A DNA stretch of 64,000 bases. It comes from Leifsonia williamsii. GTDB taxonomy: Bacteria > Actinomycetota > Actinomycetes > Actinomycetales > Microbacteriaceae. The stretch lies in contig NZ_JAROCF010000001.1 in the NCBI RefSeq assembly GCF_030433685.1, positions 2,294,001-2,358,000 of the forward strand, written 5' to 3'. This document shows, in pieces, positions 22,155 through 31,492 of the stretch. How positions within the stretch are numbered: position 1 is the stretch's first letter; each line of letters opens with the position of its first letter. The notes beneath the pieces were generated by a model, which saw nothing but the letters and a program-made list of their open reading frames with translations, made no database searches and had not been told where the DNA came from. The translations under genes and the position numbers were made by a program.

Positions 22155-24239
22155 ATGGACGAGACGCACGAGCACCTCAGCACGCACGAGACGCACGACA
22201 TGCACGCCGGCGACCACACGACGCACGAGATGCACGGCGACCACGACATGCGCGCCGGCCACGGCGACCACGCCGGGCACGATCCCGCGATCTTCCGCCG
22301 CAAGTTCTGGCTGACGCTCGTGCTCACCATCCCGACGTTGGTCTTCTCGACCGGCCTGCAGGAGATACTGGGCCTCGACGGGCCGCGGTTCCCCGGCAGC
22401 CAGTTGATCCCCGCCGCGTTCGGTGTCGCGATCTTCCTCTACGGCGGCCTCGTCTTCCTCCGCGGCGCCCGCGACGAGCTGCGGGCGCGGCGCCCCGGCA
22501 TGATGACGCTGATCTCGCTCGCGATCACCGTCGCCTTCGGCTACAGCCTCGCCGTCACGCTCGGCCTCCCGGGCATGGACTTCTGGTGGGAGCTCGCCAC
22601 CCTGATCCTGATCATGCTGCTCGGCCACTGGATCGAGATGTCGGCCGTGATGGGGGCGCAGGACGCCCTCGGGCAGCTCGCCAGCCTCCTGCCCGACACG
22701 GCGGAGCGGGTCGCCGATCCGCACGCCGCCCCCGAAGACGTCCCCGTCGCCGACCTGCGCGTCGGCGACCTCGTGCGCGTCCGCCCGGGCGCTGCCGTGC
22801 CCGCCGACGGGGAGATCGTCGACGGCAGCAGCGACCTCGACGAGTCCCTGCTCACCGGCGAGTCCACTCCCGTCACGCGCGGGCCGGGGGAGCAGGTCGT
22901 CGCCGGGAGCATCTCCGGCAGCGGCTCGCTCGTCGTCAGGGTGGGCCGCACCGGCGGCGACACGGCGCTCGCGGGCATCATGCGGCTCGTCGCCGACGCT
23001 CAGGCCAGCCGCTCGGGCGCGCAGGTGCTCGCCGACCGCGCCGCCGCCTGGCTGTTCTACGTGGCGCTGGCGGTCGCCGTCGTCACGCTCGTCGTCTGGC
23101 TCGCGCTGCGTCCGGACGACCCCGGTTTCGTGCTGGAGCGCGTCGTCACCGTGCTCGTGATCGCCTGCCCGCACGCGCTCGGCCTCGCGATCCCGCTGGT
23201 CGCGCAGATCTCGACCGCGCTCGGCGCCCGCAACGGCCTCCTGATCCGCGACCGGCACGCCATGGAGGACGCCCGCGCCATCGACGTCGTCCTCTTCGAC
23301 AAGACCGGCACGCTCACCGAGGGGCGTCAGGGCGTCGCCGCGGTCGTCGCGACCGGGGGAGACGCGGACCAGGATGCGCTGCTCGCGCTCGCCGCAGCGG
23401 TGGAGGCGCCGGCCGAGCACCCGATCGGGCGCGCGATCGTGCAGGCGGCCAGGGAGCGCGGCCTCGCGGTCGCCCCGGCGACCGGCTTCGAGGCGCTCGG
23501 CGGCCGCGGCGCCGCGGCAGAGGTCGACGGCGAGCGCGTCGTGGTCGGCGCCCCTCGACTGCTCGCCGAGAGCGGGCTGGAGGCGGGGGAGCAGGTCGCC
23601 TTGGCCGCCGCCGCCGCCTCCCGAGCCGGGCAGACCGTCGTGTACGTGCTGCGCGGGGGCCGCGTGGAAGGCATGCTCGCCCTCGCCGACGTGGTCCGGC
23701 CGGAGTCGGTGGAGGCGGTGCGCGCCCTGCACGACCGCGGCATCCGGGTCGCCATGCTCACCGGCGACGCGCGGCCGGTGGCCGAGGCGGTGGCGGCCCA
23801 GCTCGGCATCCGCGAGGTGATCGCGGAGGTGCTCCCCGGCGACAAGGCGGGAGCGGTCGCACGCCTGCAGCAGGACGGCTCGCGGGTCGCGATGGTCGGC
23901 GACGGCGTCAACGACGCCCCGGCGCTGGCGCAGGCCGATGTCGGCATCGCCATCGGTGCCGGCACCGACGTGGCGATCGAGTCGGCGGGCATCGTGCTCG
24001 CGTCGAGCGACCCGCGCGGCGTCGCGAAGGCGGTGGAGCTGTCGCGGGCGACCTACCGCAAGATGCTGCAGAACCTCGGCTGGGCCACCGGCTACAACGT
24101 CGTCGCGCTGCCGTTGGCCGCGGGTGTCGCCACCGGACTCGGCGTCGTCGTCTCGCCGGCGTTCGGCGCGGTGCTCATGTCGGTCTCCACGATCGTCGTC
24201 GCGCTGAACGCGCAGCTGCTCCGCCGCCTCCGCCTCTGA
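22155..24239 (+). CDS. copB: CopB-like heavy-metal P-type ATPase
   Basis: This 694-residue metal exporter has a His-rich N-terminus (His-Met/His-Asp repeats over residues 1-40) instead of CxxC domains, then eight expected helices. It has TGES in the actuator region (SLLTGEST), the CPH motif ([12 protein letters not shown]), DKTGTLTEG with the phosphorylated Asp, EHPIG, and [13 protein letters not shown] plus the His-rich tail is typical of P1B-3 CopB pumps for copper or silver. The CsoR-like operator upstream agrees with copper control. The start is ATG at 22155. Confidence 0.93.
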   Translation: MDETHEHLSTHETHDMHAGDHTTHEMHGDHDMRAGHGDHAGHDPAIFRRKFWLTLVLTIPTLVFSTGLQEILGLDGPRFPGSQLIPAAFGVAIFLYGGLVFLRGARDELRARRPGMMTLISLAITVAFGYSLAVTLGLPGMDFWWELATLILIMLLGHWIEMSAVMGAQDALGQLASLLPDTAERVADPHAAPEDVPVADLRVGDLVRVRPGAAVPADGEIVDGSSDLDESLLTGESTPVTRGPGEQVVAGSISGSGSLVVRVGRTGGDTALAGIMRLVADAQASRSGAQVLADRAAAWLFYVALAVAVVTLVVWLALRPDDPGFVLERVVTVLVIACPHALGLAIPLVAQISTALGARNGLLIRDRHAMEDARAIDVVLFDKTGTLTEGRQGVAAVVATGGDADQDALLALAAAVEAPAEHPIGRAIVQAARERGLAVAPATGFEALGGRGAAAEVDGERVVVGAPRLLAESGLEAGEQVALAAAAASRAGQTVVYVLRGGRVEGMLALADVVRPESVEAVRALHDRGIRVAMLTGDARPVAEAVAAQLGIREVIAEVLPGDKAGAVARLQQDGSRVAMVGDGVNDAPALAQADVGIAIGAGTDVAIESAGIVLASSDPRGVAKAVELSRATYRKMLQNLGWATGYNVVALPLAAGVATGLGVVVSPAFGAVLMSVSTIVVALNAQLLRRLRL

Positions 24240-24271
24240 GCCTGCTGTGCGGCCTGCCGAGCGCCTCCGCT

Positions 24272-24334
24272 CGCCGAGGGGCGTCGTTGCGACGGAATCC
24301 TGCTCGGATAACGACACAACGGCGGCCCTCGGCG
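24272..24334 (+). terminator. Imperfect hairpin after the P-type ATPase
   Basis: CGCCGAGGGGCGTCGTTG (24272-24289) pairs imperfectly with CAACGGCGGCCCTCGGCG (24317-24334) across a 27-base loop. It sits in the 145-base gap before the lipid kinase gene and may end the ATPase transcript. Confidence 0.45.
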
Positions 24335-24384
24335 CCGTGTCATGGTGCCGATGCGGGTGGAGCGGTATGCCATAGTCGGGAGGC

Positions 24385-25287
24385 ATGACCGCATCCCGCA
24401 GGACCGTGGTGGTCGCGGTCAACCCGATGGCCGCCTTCGGCCACCGTCGCGACGCCGGCCCGCGGACCGTCGAGCGGCTGCGCGCCTCCGGTCGCACCGT
24501 GATCGCGGTGGAGCAGGCCAACCGCGAGCTGCTGCGCCGCGAGACCGCCAAGGCCCTCGCCGACGGCCCCGACGCGCTCGTGGTGGTGGGCGGTGACGGG
24601 ATGGCCAGTCTCGGCATCGACCTGGTCGCCGAGACCGGGCTGCCGCTCGGCATCGTCGCGTCGGGGACCGGCAACGACCTCGCCGACGGCCTCGGCCTCC
24701 CCGTCGACGACACGGAGGCCGCGATCGACCGGCTGCTGGAGGCGCTGGACATGGCGCCGCGCGTGATCGACGCCGCCCGCATCCGGCACGGCGAGCTCAC
24801 CACCTGGTTCGGCTGCGTGCTCTCCGCAGGCTTCGACGCGCGGGTCAACGAGCGCGCCAACCTGATGACGCGCCCGCGCGGCCGCGGCCGCTACGTGCTG
24901 GCCATGCTCCGCGAGCTGGCGACACTCCGCCCGCGCCGGTACCGCATCGTCGCCGATGGGGAGCCGATGGAGCTGGAAGCCATGCTCGTCTCGGTCGCCA
25001 ACAACCCCTCCCTCGGCGGCGGGATGCGCATCGCTCCCGACGCCCGCCTCGACGACGGCCGGCTCGACCTGTTCGTGGTCGCGCGCATGTCGCGCCTGCG
25101 CTTCCTGCGGTTGTTCCCGCGCGTGTTCGCGGGCACCCACACCGACCTGCCGGAGGTCACCCTGCGCCGCGTCTCCACGGTGCGGATCGAGGCGGACGAC
25201 GTGATCGTCTACGCCGACGGCGAGCGCATCGGTCCGCTGCCGGTGGAGGTGACGGTCGTCCCCGCGGCGCTGCGCGTGCTGGCCTGA
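24385..25287 (+). CDS. Diacylglycerol/lipid kinase family protein
   Basis: This 300-residue protein has the diacylglycerol-kinase catalytic fold: VNPMAAFG near the start, the nucleotide loop VVVGGDGMAS and SGTGNDLADGLGLP, then a C-terminal beta sandwich with NNPSLGGGMRIAPDARLDDG. The family (DgkB, YegS, sphingosine-kinase-like) phosphorylates lipids, and the exact substrate is open. The start ATG follows GGGAGG by one base, so spacing is tight; no better in-frame start exists nearby. Confidence 0.9.
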   Translation: MTASRRTVVVAVNPMAAFGHRRDAGPRTVERLRASGRTVIAVEQANRELLRRETAKALADGPDALVVVGGDGMASLGIDLVAETGLPLGIVASGTGNDLADGLGLPVDDTEAAIDRLLEALDMAPRVIDAARIRHGELTTWFGCVLSAGFDARVNERANLMTRPRGRGRYVLAMLRELATLRPRRYRIVADGEPMELEAMLVSVANNPSLGGGMRIAPDARLDDGRLDLFVVARMSRLRFLRLFPRVFAGTHTDLPEVTLRRVSTVRIEADDVIVYADGERIGPLPVEVTVVPAALRVLA

Positions 25288-25371
25288 CGAGGGCGGCCCG
25301 ACACACCCGGGATGCACCCCTCGATTTGGGCTGATCGCGGCCGATGTGGCATGATCATTGAGTTGCAAGAC

Positions 25372-25447
25372 GGCCCCATCGTCTAGCGGCCTAGGACGTC
25401 GCCCTCTCACGGCGGTAACGCGGGTTCAAATCCCGCTGGGGTCACCA
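25372..25447 (+). tRNA. tRNA-Glu (CTC)
   Basis: This is a complete cloverleaf with acceptor GGCCCCA/TGGGGTC, anticodon loop CTCTCAC with anticodon CTC, and T arm GCGGG-TTCAAAT-CCCGC. The CCA end is encoded. A perfect 15-bp hairpin follows immediately. Confidence 0.97.
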
Positions 25448-25452
25448 ACCAC

Positions 25453-25489
25453 CAGAAGCCCCTCCGAGCAGTGTTCGGAGGGGCTTCTG
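25453..25489 (+). terminator. Hairpin terminator of tRNA-Glu
   Basis: The arms 25453-25467 and 25475-25489 are perfectly complementary over 15 bp with a seven-base loop, starting six bases after the tRNA. There is no T-run, as usual in this genome. Confidence 0.85.
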
Positions 25490-25537
25490 CTCTACCCGGA
25501 CCGGGCCTCCGCCACCGCCGTCCGCTACCATGAGAGT

Positions 25538-25675
25538 TCGCGAAGGGGAGTATCCCGGACGGCCCGATCGGCGGGCCGGCGCTGTGCACGTCAGCACGGC
25601 CCGAGACCGGCCACACGGCCGGGGCAGGGCCCGGACACAGCGGCACCGAACGGTGCGGGAGAGACTTTCGGTCCG
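25538..25675 (+). promoter_or_regulatory. yybP-ykoY manganese riboswitch
   Basis: The leader of the TerC gene carries the conserved pieces of the yybP-ykoY aptamer in order: CGAAGGGGAGTA (25541-25552), GCACGTCAGCAC (25587-25598 region) and GGGAGAGACTTTCG (25657-25670). The outer parts CGAAG and CTTTCG can pair to close the aptamer. This class binds Mn2+ and controls TerC/MntP-type exporters. Confidence 0.85.
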
Positions 25676-25704
25676 TCGTCGACGCCCTCCGAAAGGTCCC
25701 CGCT

Positions 25705-26805
25705 TTGGAACTCGCCCTCCCCGCCTGGTTCGAGATCGGCTCGTTCGTCGTGCTGATCCTCATCCTCGCGTTCGATCTGCTGATCGTCTACAAGCGCCCG
25801 CACATCCCCAGCCCCAAGGAGTCGACGCTGTGGGTGTCGTTCTACGTCGGGCTGGCGCTGATCTTCGCGCTGCTGATGCTGCTCGTCGGAGACGCGGAGC
25901 ATGCCGGCCAGTTCCTCGCCGGGTGGCTGACCGAGTACAGCCTCAGCATCGACAACCTGTTCGTGTTCGTGATCATCATGGGCAGGTTCGCCGTGCCGAG
26001 GAAGTACCAGCAGGAGGTGCTCATGGTGGGCATCATCCTCGCGCTGATCTTCCGCGGCGTCTTCATCCTGCTCGGCGCCTCGCTGATCGCGAGCTTCAGC
26101 TGGATCTTCTACATCTTCGGCGCGTTCCTGCTCTGGACGGCGTTCAACCAGGCGTTCACCGACCATGAGGACGAGGGGCAGAAGGACAGCTGGTTCATCC
26201 GCTTCGCCCGCCGCCACCTCCGCGTCTCCACCCAGTACGAGGGCAACAAGCTGCGCACGACGGTCGCCGGGCGGCGCATGTTCACGCCGCTGATCATCGT
26301 GTTCCTGGCGCTCGGGACGACGGACCTGCTGTTCGCGCTCGACTCGATCCCGGCGATCTTCGGCATCACGCGGAGCCCGTTCATCGTGTTCACGGCCAAC
26401 GTGTTCGCGCTGATGGGGCTGCGCCAGCTGTACTTCCTGCTCGGTCACCTGCTCGACAAGCTGGTGTACCTCAAGTACGGCATCGCGTTCATCCTCGCCT
26501 TCATCGGCGTGAAGCTCGTCTTCCACGCGATGCACGAGAACGAGCTGCCCTTCATCAACGGCGGCGAGCACATCGAGTGGGCCCCCGACATCAGCACGTG
26601 GACCTCCCTCGCGGTGATCGTGGCGGCCATGGTTGTCGCTACGATTGCAAGTCTGGTGAAGCTGCGGCTCAGCGGCACCACGGTCGCCGAGGCCATCCAC
26701 GGCGATGACGACGACAGCGAGCCGGACGACGACGCTCGACCGGCCGACCCGGCCACGGCGGACGGCGCCGAGGCCCGGCCCACCCAGGAGGACCCCCGCA
26801 CATGA
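25705..26805 (+). CDS. TerC-family membrane protein, likely Mn exporter
   Basis: This 366-residue TerC protein has about eight to nine helices with acidic residues in the membrane: SLSIDNLFVFVIIMGRF in the first half and LGTTDLLFALDSIPAIFGI in the second. TerC proteins such as Alx and MeeF/YkoY export Mn2+, and the upstream manganese riboswitch supports that role. The C-terminal roughly 40 residues are acidic and disordered. The start is TTG at 25705, with GAAAGG eight bases upstream. The stop overlaps the PP2C start by four bases, linking metal export and the signalling operon. Confidence 0.92.
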   Translation: MELALPAWFEIGSFVVLILILAFDLLIVYKRPHIPSPKESTLWVSFYVGLALIFALLMLLVGDAEHAGQFLAGWLTEYSLSIDNLFVFVIIMGRFAVPRKYQQEVLMVGIILALIFRGVFILLGASLIASFSWIFYIFGAFLLWTAFNQAFTDHEDEGQKDSWFIRFARRHLRVSTQYEGNKLRTTVAGRRMFTPLIIVFLALGTTDLLFALDSIPAIFGITRSPFIVFTANVFALMGLRQLYFLLGHLLDKLVYLKYGIAFILAFIGVKLVFHAMHENELPFINGGEHIEWAPDISTWTSLAVIVAAMVVATIASLVKLRLSGTTVAEAIHGDDDDSEPDDDARPADPATADGAEARPTQEDPRT

Positions 26806-27611
26806 CCTCACTCGTCGGCGTGAGCGCCCGCACGGACGTCGGAGCGGTGCGCCACGTCAACGAGGACAGTCTGCTCGCAGAGGACCCGGTGTTCGTGGTC
26901 GCCGACGGCATGGGCGGGCACGCCAGGGGAGACCTGGCCAGCCGCACGGCCGTCGAGAGCCTGGCCCGTACCCTCGCCTCCGGCACCCGGCCGACGCCCG
27001 ACGAGGTCGTCCGCGCGATCGACGAGGCGAACGCGGCCGTGCGCGCGCTGTCGGGCGCCGACGAGTCGGGTGCGGCGGTCGCCGGCACGACGCTCGCCGG
27101 CATCGTCCGCGTGCGGGTGCCCGAGCTGGCCGCCGAGCAGTGGATGGTCGTCAACGTGGGCGACTCGCGCGTCTACGCGTGGGACGGCCGCGAGCTGCGC
27201 CGGCTCACCGTCGACCACTCGGCGGTGCAGGAGCTGGTGGACGCCGGGCTGATCACCGAGCAGCAGGCCGCCGTGCATCCCGAGCGCAACGTCATCACGC
27301 GCGCGCTCGGCGCCGAGGACTTCGTCGACGCGGACAGCACGCTCATCCCGGAATCGGGCCGGCAGACCTTCCTCGTCTGCTCGGACGGCCTCACCCGCGA
27401 GCTGAGCGACGAGCGCATCGCGCAGCTGCTCGCGGAGGGTCCTGCGGACCCGGCGGCCGCGCTGGTGCAGGCCGCGGTCGCCGCGGGCGGGCACGACAAC
27501 GTCACGGTGCTCGTGGTTGAATCGGTGAGCGGGGAGGACACCCCCGCCTCTGTCGACACCCGGGACCGGGCCGCGGAGCGCGCGATCGAAGACACGCAAC
27601 CGAGGGGATAG
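26802..27611 (+). CDS. PP2C-type Ser/Thr phosphatase
   Basis: This metal-dependent protein phosphatase of 269 residues has motifs RHVNEDS, VVADGMGGHARGD (metal Asp), VNVGDSRVY, SDGLTREL and GHDNVTVLVVE in the standard order. No membrane segment is visible, so it is a soluble PstP-like enzyme. It precedes an FHA protein and a transmembrane kinase, and presumably reverses that kinase. ATG at 26802 overlaps the TerC stop. Confidence 0.94.
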   Translation: MTSLVGVSARTDVGAVRHVNEDSLLAEDPVFVVADGMGGHARGDLASRTAVESLARTLASGTRPTPDEVVRAIDEANAAVRALSGADESGAAVAGTTLAGIVRVRVPELAAEQWMVVNVGDSRVYAWDGRELRRLTVDHSAVQELVDAGLITEQQAAVHPERNVITRALGAEDFVDADSTLIPESGRQTFLVCSDGLTRELSDERIAQLLAEGPADPAAALVQAAVAAGGHDNVTVLVVESVSGEDTPASVDTRDRAAERAIEDTQPRG

Positions 27612-27618
27612 CGTCCGA

Positions 27619-28863
27619 GTGTTCGACGTTCAGCAGACGACAGCCGGGGAGTGGGCGGTCGTCGCGGCGGGTGGTCGCGCTCTCCTGGTGGCCGACCGCG
27701 ACCGCGCGCGGCTCCTCCGCTATCGCGCCGCGCTGCGGGCCGGCTTCGCCGAGACCCTCGACGCGCTGGTTGCCGGCGGCCTCAGCCGGACCCCGGCCTT
27801 CGCGCTGCTCGACACCTCCAGCGCCACTGTGCTGCTCGCCGTGCGCGGGCGCGCGTCGGCGACGATCGTGACCGGGGGAGCGAGCCGGGAGGTCCACGCC
27901 GGCACCGCCTCCAGCTGGCTCGAGACGCAGGTCGACGGCGCGGACCGGGTCGTGCTCGGCGCCGCAGGCGAGGGCCTGCCGCTCACGGACGGGATCGTCT
28001 GGGGCGACGGCGTGGGCTGGGCGGCCGCGGAGGCCGCGAGCGACGCCGAGGCGGCGGAGCCCGAGGGCGCGTCGCGCGGCCAGCGCGACACCGGGCCGGT
28101 GGAGCTGGGGGAGGCGCAGGCCGTGGCGGGGGAGACCGTGGCGCTCGTGCCCGAGGCCACGATCACCGGGATGACCGTCACCGGGTTCGCGGAGGAGACC
28201 GCGGCCGACGCTCCGGTCGCCGAGGCGGACACGACCGGGTACGACCACCTGTTCGGCGCCACCATGATGCGCTCCGTCGAGGAGGCCGCGGTGCGCCCCG
28301 AGGACGAGGGCGAGCCACCCGCGCGCATCGACCTCCCCACCTTCATCACCGACTCCTTCCCGGCCGGCGCAGCGGCAGGCTCCGGTACGGGCGGTGACCC
28401 CGCCGCCGCGGGCGACCACGACGGCATGACGGTGTTCAGCGGCGACCTGCCGCCCCGAGCCTCCCGCCCCTCCACCGAGGCGGTCGCTCCTCCGCTGCCC
28501 GCACGCCCCACCTTCTCGGTCCTGCTCTCGGACGGCCGCCGCGAGCCGCTCAGCGCCCCCGTCGTCGTGGGCCGCGCGCCGAGCGTCTCGGCGGTCCCAT
28601 CGCTGCCGGGTGCGCGTCCTGTCACGCTCACGAGCGCGGAGGACGACATCTCGCGCTCGCACGTCGCCGTGTCCGTCGAGGGCGACAGCGTCGTGGTCAC
28701 CGACCTCCACTCCCGCAACGGCACGCTCATCGTGCTGCCCGGCAAGTCGCCGCAGAAGCTGCGCAGCGGCGAGCCGACGACCGTCGTCGTGGGCACGCTG
28801 ATCGACCTCGGCAGCGGCGCCACGCTGACCGTGGACGGCGACGCCGCGGAGGCCGGCGCATGA
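27619..28863 (+). CDS. FHA-domain protein
   Basis: This 414-residue protein has an uncharacterised N-terminal domain (about 1-140, WAVVAAGGRALLVADRDRAR), a long acidic, Ala/Glu-rich linker, and a C-terminal FHA domain (about 295-405). The FHA core is visible in VVVGRAPS, ISRSHVAVSVEGDSV and DLHSRNGTLI, the residues that bind phosphothreonine. Presumably it binds substrates or tails of the adjacent kinase. The start is GTG at 27619. Its stop overlaps the kinase start by four bases. Confidence 0.9.
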   Translation: MFDVQQTTAGEWAVVAAGGRALLVADRDRARLLRYRAALRAGFAETLDALVAGGLSRTPAFALLDTSSATVLLAVRGRASATIVTGGASREVHAGTASSWLETQVDGADRVVLGAAGEGLPLTDGIVWGDGVGWAAAEAASDAEAAEPEGASRGQRDTGPVELGEAQAVAGETVALVPEATITGMTVTGFAEETAADAPVAEADTTGYDHLFGATMMRSVEEAAVRPEDEGEPPARIDLPTFITDSFPAGAAAGSGTGGDPAAAGDHDGMTVFSGDLPPRASRPSTEAVAPPLPARPTFSVLLSDGRREPLSAPVVVGRAPSVSAVPSLPGARPVTLTSAEDDISRSHVAVSVEGDSVVVTDLHSRNGTLIVLPGKSPQKLRSGEPTTVVVGTLIDLGSGATLTVDGDAAEAGA

Positions 28864-30590
28864 GGCGCATGGCGTCGCAGCCCCCGCAGCTCGACGGCTT
28901 CCACTTCATCCGGCTGCTCGGCTCCGGCGGCTTCTCCGACGTGTTCCTGTACGAGCAGGAGCTGCCCAAGCGCAGCGTCGCCGTGAAGGTCCTGCTCACC
29001 GACAGCGTCGACGCCACCGCCCGTGCGCGGTTCGTCGCCGAGGCGAACGTGATGGCCCAGCTGTCGGCGCATCCGTACATCGTGACCATCCACCACGCCG
29101 GCGTCTCGCCGGACGAGCGGCCGTACCTGGTGATGGAGTACTGCTCCGGCCCGTCGCTCGCCGACCGGCTGAAGCGCGAGCGGATCGGCGTGGAGGATGC
29201 CCTGCGCACCGGCGTCCGGCTCTCCAGCGCCGTCGCCACGGCCCATGCCGCCGGCATCCTGCACCGCGACATCAAGCCGGCGAACGTGCTCACCAACGCG
29301 CTCGGCTGGCCGGCGCTGACCGACTTCGGCATCGCCTCCGCCCTGGAGGAGCTGCCGGTGCACACCACGACCCTCTCGGAGCTGCGTCGCGACCCGGCCG
29401 ACACCGGCACCAGCGGCGACCGCTCGGTCGGCCTCAGCGTACCGTGGTCGCCGCCCGAGATGTTCGCGGACGACCCCGCCCCTGACGTGCGCAGCGACAT
29501 CTTCTCGCTCGCCGCGACCGTGCACACGCTGCTCGCCGGGCGAACGCCGTTCGAGGTGCCGGGGCGCTCCAACGGCACGCTCGACCTGATGGGCCGCATC
29601 GAGCGGGGCATGGTCACGCCGATCGACCGCGGCGATCTGCCCGCCTCGCTCGTCGCCTCCCTGCGCCGTGGCATGGCGCTGCGGCGGGAGGACCGGTACC
29701 AGACGGCCGTCGACTTCGCCCGCGCACTGCAGCGCGTCGAGCTGGAGCTGGGACTCGCTCCCACCAGTATCGACGTGCCCGACCTCGTGCTCGGCGCCGA
29801 GCGGCCCGCACCGGGCGACGGCGACGGCGGACAGGAGACGCGGGCGCGCTCGGTCGCGACCATCCAGGCACAGCCGCCGCGCGAGGCGGCGCAGGGCGGG
29901 AGGACGGCCGCAGGCTTCGTCGCCGTGGAGCCTCCGCGTGCCGCACCGGAACGCCCCGCCGCACCGGAACGCGCCGCCGAGCAGGAGCCGACGCGGGTGA
30001 GGGGCGTCGTCCCGGTGGAGGCGCAGCCGCCTGCGACCGCGTCGGCTCCACCCGCCGCACGGCCGGTCGAGGAGCACACCATGCTGCGTCCGCGGCGCGA
30101 CGCCGCGCCTCAGGACCGCACCGACGCCGACGCCGACACCGGCGCCACCTCCGCCGACTCGGTCGAGACCCCGCGCGACCCGCGCCGCCGCGTGCTCGCC
30201 TGGGTCGGCGCGGGCGCCGCCGCGGTCGTCGTGCTCGGCGTGGCCGCCGCGATCGTCGCGAACGTGCTGGCGCCGGCCCCGCAGCCGTCGTCCACGGCTC
30301 GGCCGGGCGGCGACGATCCGATCGCGGTGAGCGTCGTGCCCGCGCCCACCCTGGTTTCGGCGCAGCGCGGCTCCGGCGGGACGTCCGCGATCTTCACCTG
30401 GAAGACCGCCGACCCGCAGGAGGGCGACCAGTACACCTGGGTCCGCGAGGGCACGACGAACCCGCCCACCGTGACCACCCGGCCCACCGCGACCGTCACC
30501 GGCATCGCGGCCGGGGCCCCGGTCTGCATCGACGTGTCGACGATCCGCGCCGGCCGCACCTCCGAGCCCCTGAAGGCGTGCGCACCCTGA
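28860..30590 (+). CDS. Transmembrane Ser/Thr protein kinase
   Basis: In this 576-residue PknB-like kinase, residues about 12-290 form the Hanks-type catalytic domain with LGSGGFSDVF (Gly loop), VAVKVLL (Lys), HRDIKPANV (catalytic Asp) and TDFGIAS. A long Pro/Ala/Glu linker leads to one membrane helix (about 444-470). The roughly 100-residue outside part is FN3-like (AIFTWKTADPQEGDQYTW) rather than PASTA, so it probably does not sense peptidoglycan fragments. Overlapping starts and stops tie it to the FHA genes on both sides. Confidence 0.93.
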   Translation: MRRMASQPPQLDGFHFIRLLGSGGFSDVFLYEQELPKRSVAVKVLLTDSVDATARARFVAEANVMAQLSAHPYIVTIHHAGVSPDERPYLVMEYCSGPSLADRLKRERIGVEDALRTGVRLSSAVATAHAAGILHRDIKPANVLTNALGWPALTDFGIASALEELPVHTTTLSELRRDPADTGTSGDRSVGLSVPWSPPEMFADDPAPDVRSDIFSLAATVHTLLAGRTPFEVPGRSNGTLDLMGRIERGMVTPIDRGDLPASLVASLRRGMALRREDRYQTAVDFARALQRVELELGLAPTSIDVPDLVLGAERPAPGDGDGGQETRARSVATIQAQPPREAAQGGRTAAGFVAVEPPRAAPERPAAPERAAEQEPTRVRGVVPVEAQPPATASAPPAARPVEEHTMLRPRRDAAPQDRTDADADTGATSADSVETPRDPRRRVLAWVGAGAAAVVVLGVAAAIVANVLAPAPQPSSTARPGGDDPIAVSVVPAPTLVSAQRGSGGTSAIFTWKTADPQEGDQYTWVREGTTNPPTVTTRPTATVTGIAAGAPVCIDVSTIRAGRTSEPLKACAP

Positions 30591-31402
30591 TGACCGACGA
30601 CGCCGTGACGAACGACACCTCGACGACGACAGCGTCCGCCTCCCGGCAGGCGAAGCCGCTCACCGTCGAGTTCTGCGGCGAGCTGTATCCGGTGGCCCCC
30701 GACGCCGAGTTCGGCATCGGGCGCGAGTCCGACCTGACGATCGACGACAACCCGTACCTGCACCGACGCTTCCTCACGCTGAGCCGCGACCACGGGATGT
30801 GGTGGCTGGCCAACGTGGGCACCCTCCTCACCGCGACGGTGACCGACGCCACCGGCACCATGCAGGCGTGGCTCGCGCCAGGGGCGAAGCTGCCGATCGT
30901 GTTCCAGACCATGCACGTGATGTTCAGCGCGGGGGCGACGACGTACGACTTCACCATCACGAGCGACGAGGACTGGTTCGGCACCGCGGTCGCGGCCGAC
31001 GGATCCGGCGGCTCGACCACGGTGCTGCCCATCACGCTCACCACGACCCAGCGCCAGCTGATCGTCGCCCTGGCCGAGGGCGTGCTGACGCAGACGGTGC
31101 CGGGCCGGGGAACGATCCCGACGTCGGCGGAGGCCGCGGCGCGCCTGGGCTGGAGCATGACGACCTTCAACCGCAAGCTCGACAACGTCTGCGACAAGCT
31201 CGACAAGCTGGGGGTGGCCGGGCTGCGCGGCGGCCGCGGCAAGCTCGCGACCAACCGCCGCGCCCGCCTCGTGGAGTATGCCGTGACGACGCGCCTGGTC
31301 GGTGTCGAGGACCTCCCGCTGCTCGACGCGGCACAGGATGCGGCGGCGGCCGACGAGGCCGACGAGGGCGAGCAGCCGGGGCGGCAGGGCGCGGAGGGCT
31401 GA
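30590..31402 (+). CDS. FHA protein with C-terminal winged helix
   Basis: This 270-residue protein has an N-terminal FHA-like domain (about 28-125; GIGRESDLTIDDNPYLHRRF, with the Gly-Arg and His positions of FHA) and a C-terminal DNA-binding-like region (about 145-230; TTQRQLIVALAEGVL, then SAEAAARLGWSMTTFNRKL). This pairing suggests a transcription factor switched by phosphothreonine binding. The tail is acidic and disordered. ATG at 30590 shares one base with the kinase stop (TGATG). A hairpin follows the gene. Confidence 0.85.
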   Translation: MTDDAVTNDTSTTTASASRQAKPLTVEFCGELYPVAPDAEFGIGRESDLTIDDNPYLHRRFLTLSRDHGMWWLANVGTLLTATVTDATGTMQAWLAPGAKLPIVFQTMHVMFSAGATTYDFTITSDEDWFGTAVAADGSGGSTTVLPITLTTTQRQLIVALAEGVLTQTVPGRGTIPTSAEAAARLGWSMTTFNRKLDNVCDKLDKLGVAGLRGGRGKLATNRRARLVEYAVTTRLVGVEDLPLLDAAQDAAAADEADEGEQPGRQGAEG

Positions 31403-31404
31403 CA

Positions 31405-31443
31405 CCCGAATGGGGAGTCCTCCCCATCTGGCCCCTGTTCGGG
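31405..31443 (+). terminator. Nested hairpin after the FHA regulator
   Basis: The inner stem ATGGGGA (31410-31416)/TCCCCAT (31421-31427) lies inside an outer pair CCCGAA (31405-31410)/TTCGGG (31438-31443). It separates the kinase operon from the large surface-protein gene, which may have its own promoter around TACCGT (31451-31456). Confidence 0.6.
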
Positions 31444-31492
31444 AGCGTGTTACCGTAGGCAGCGGTTTTTCCAGGCCGGGGGATATTCGAAC

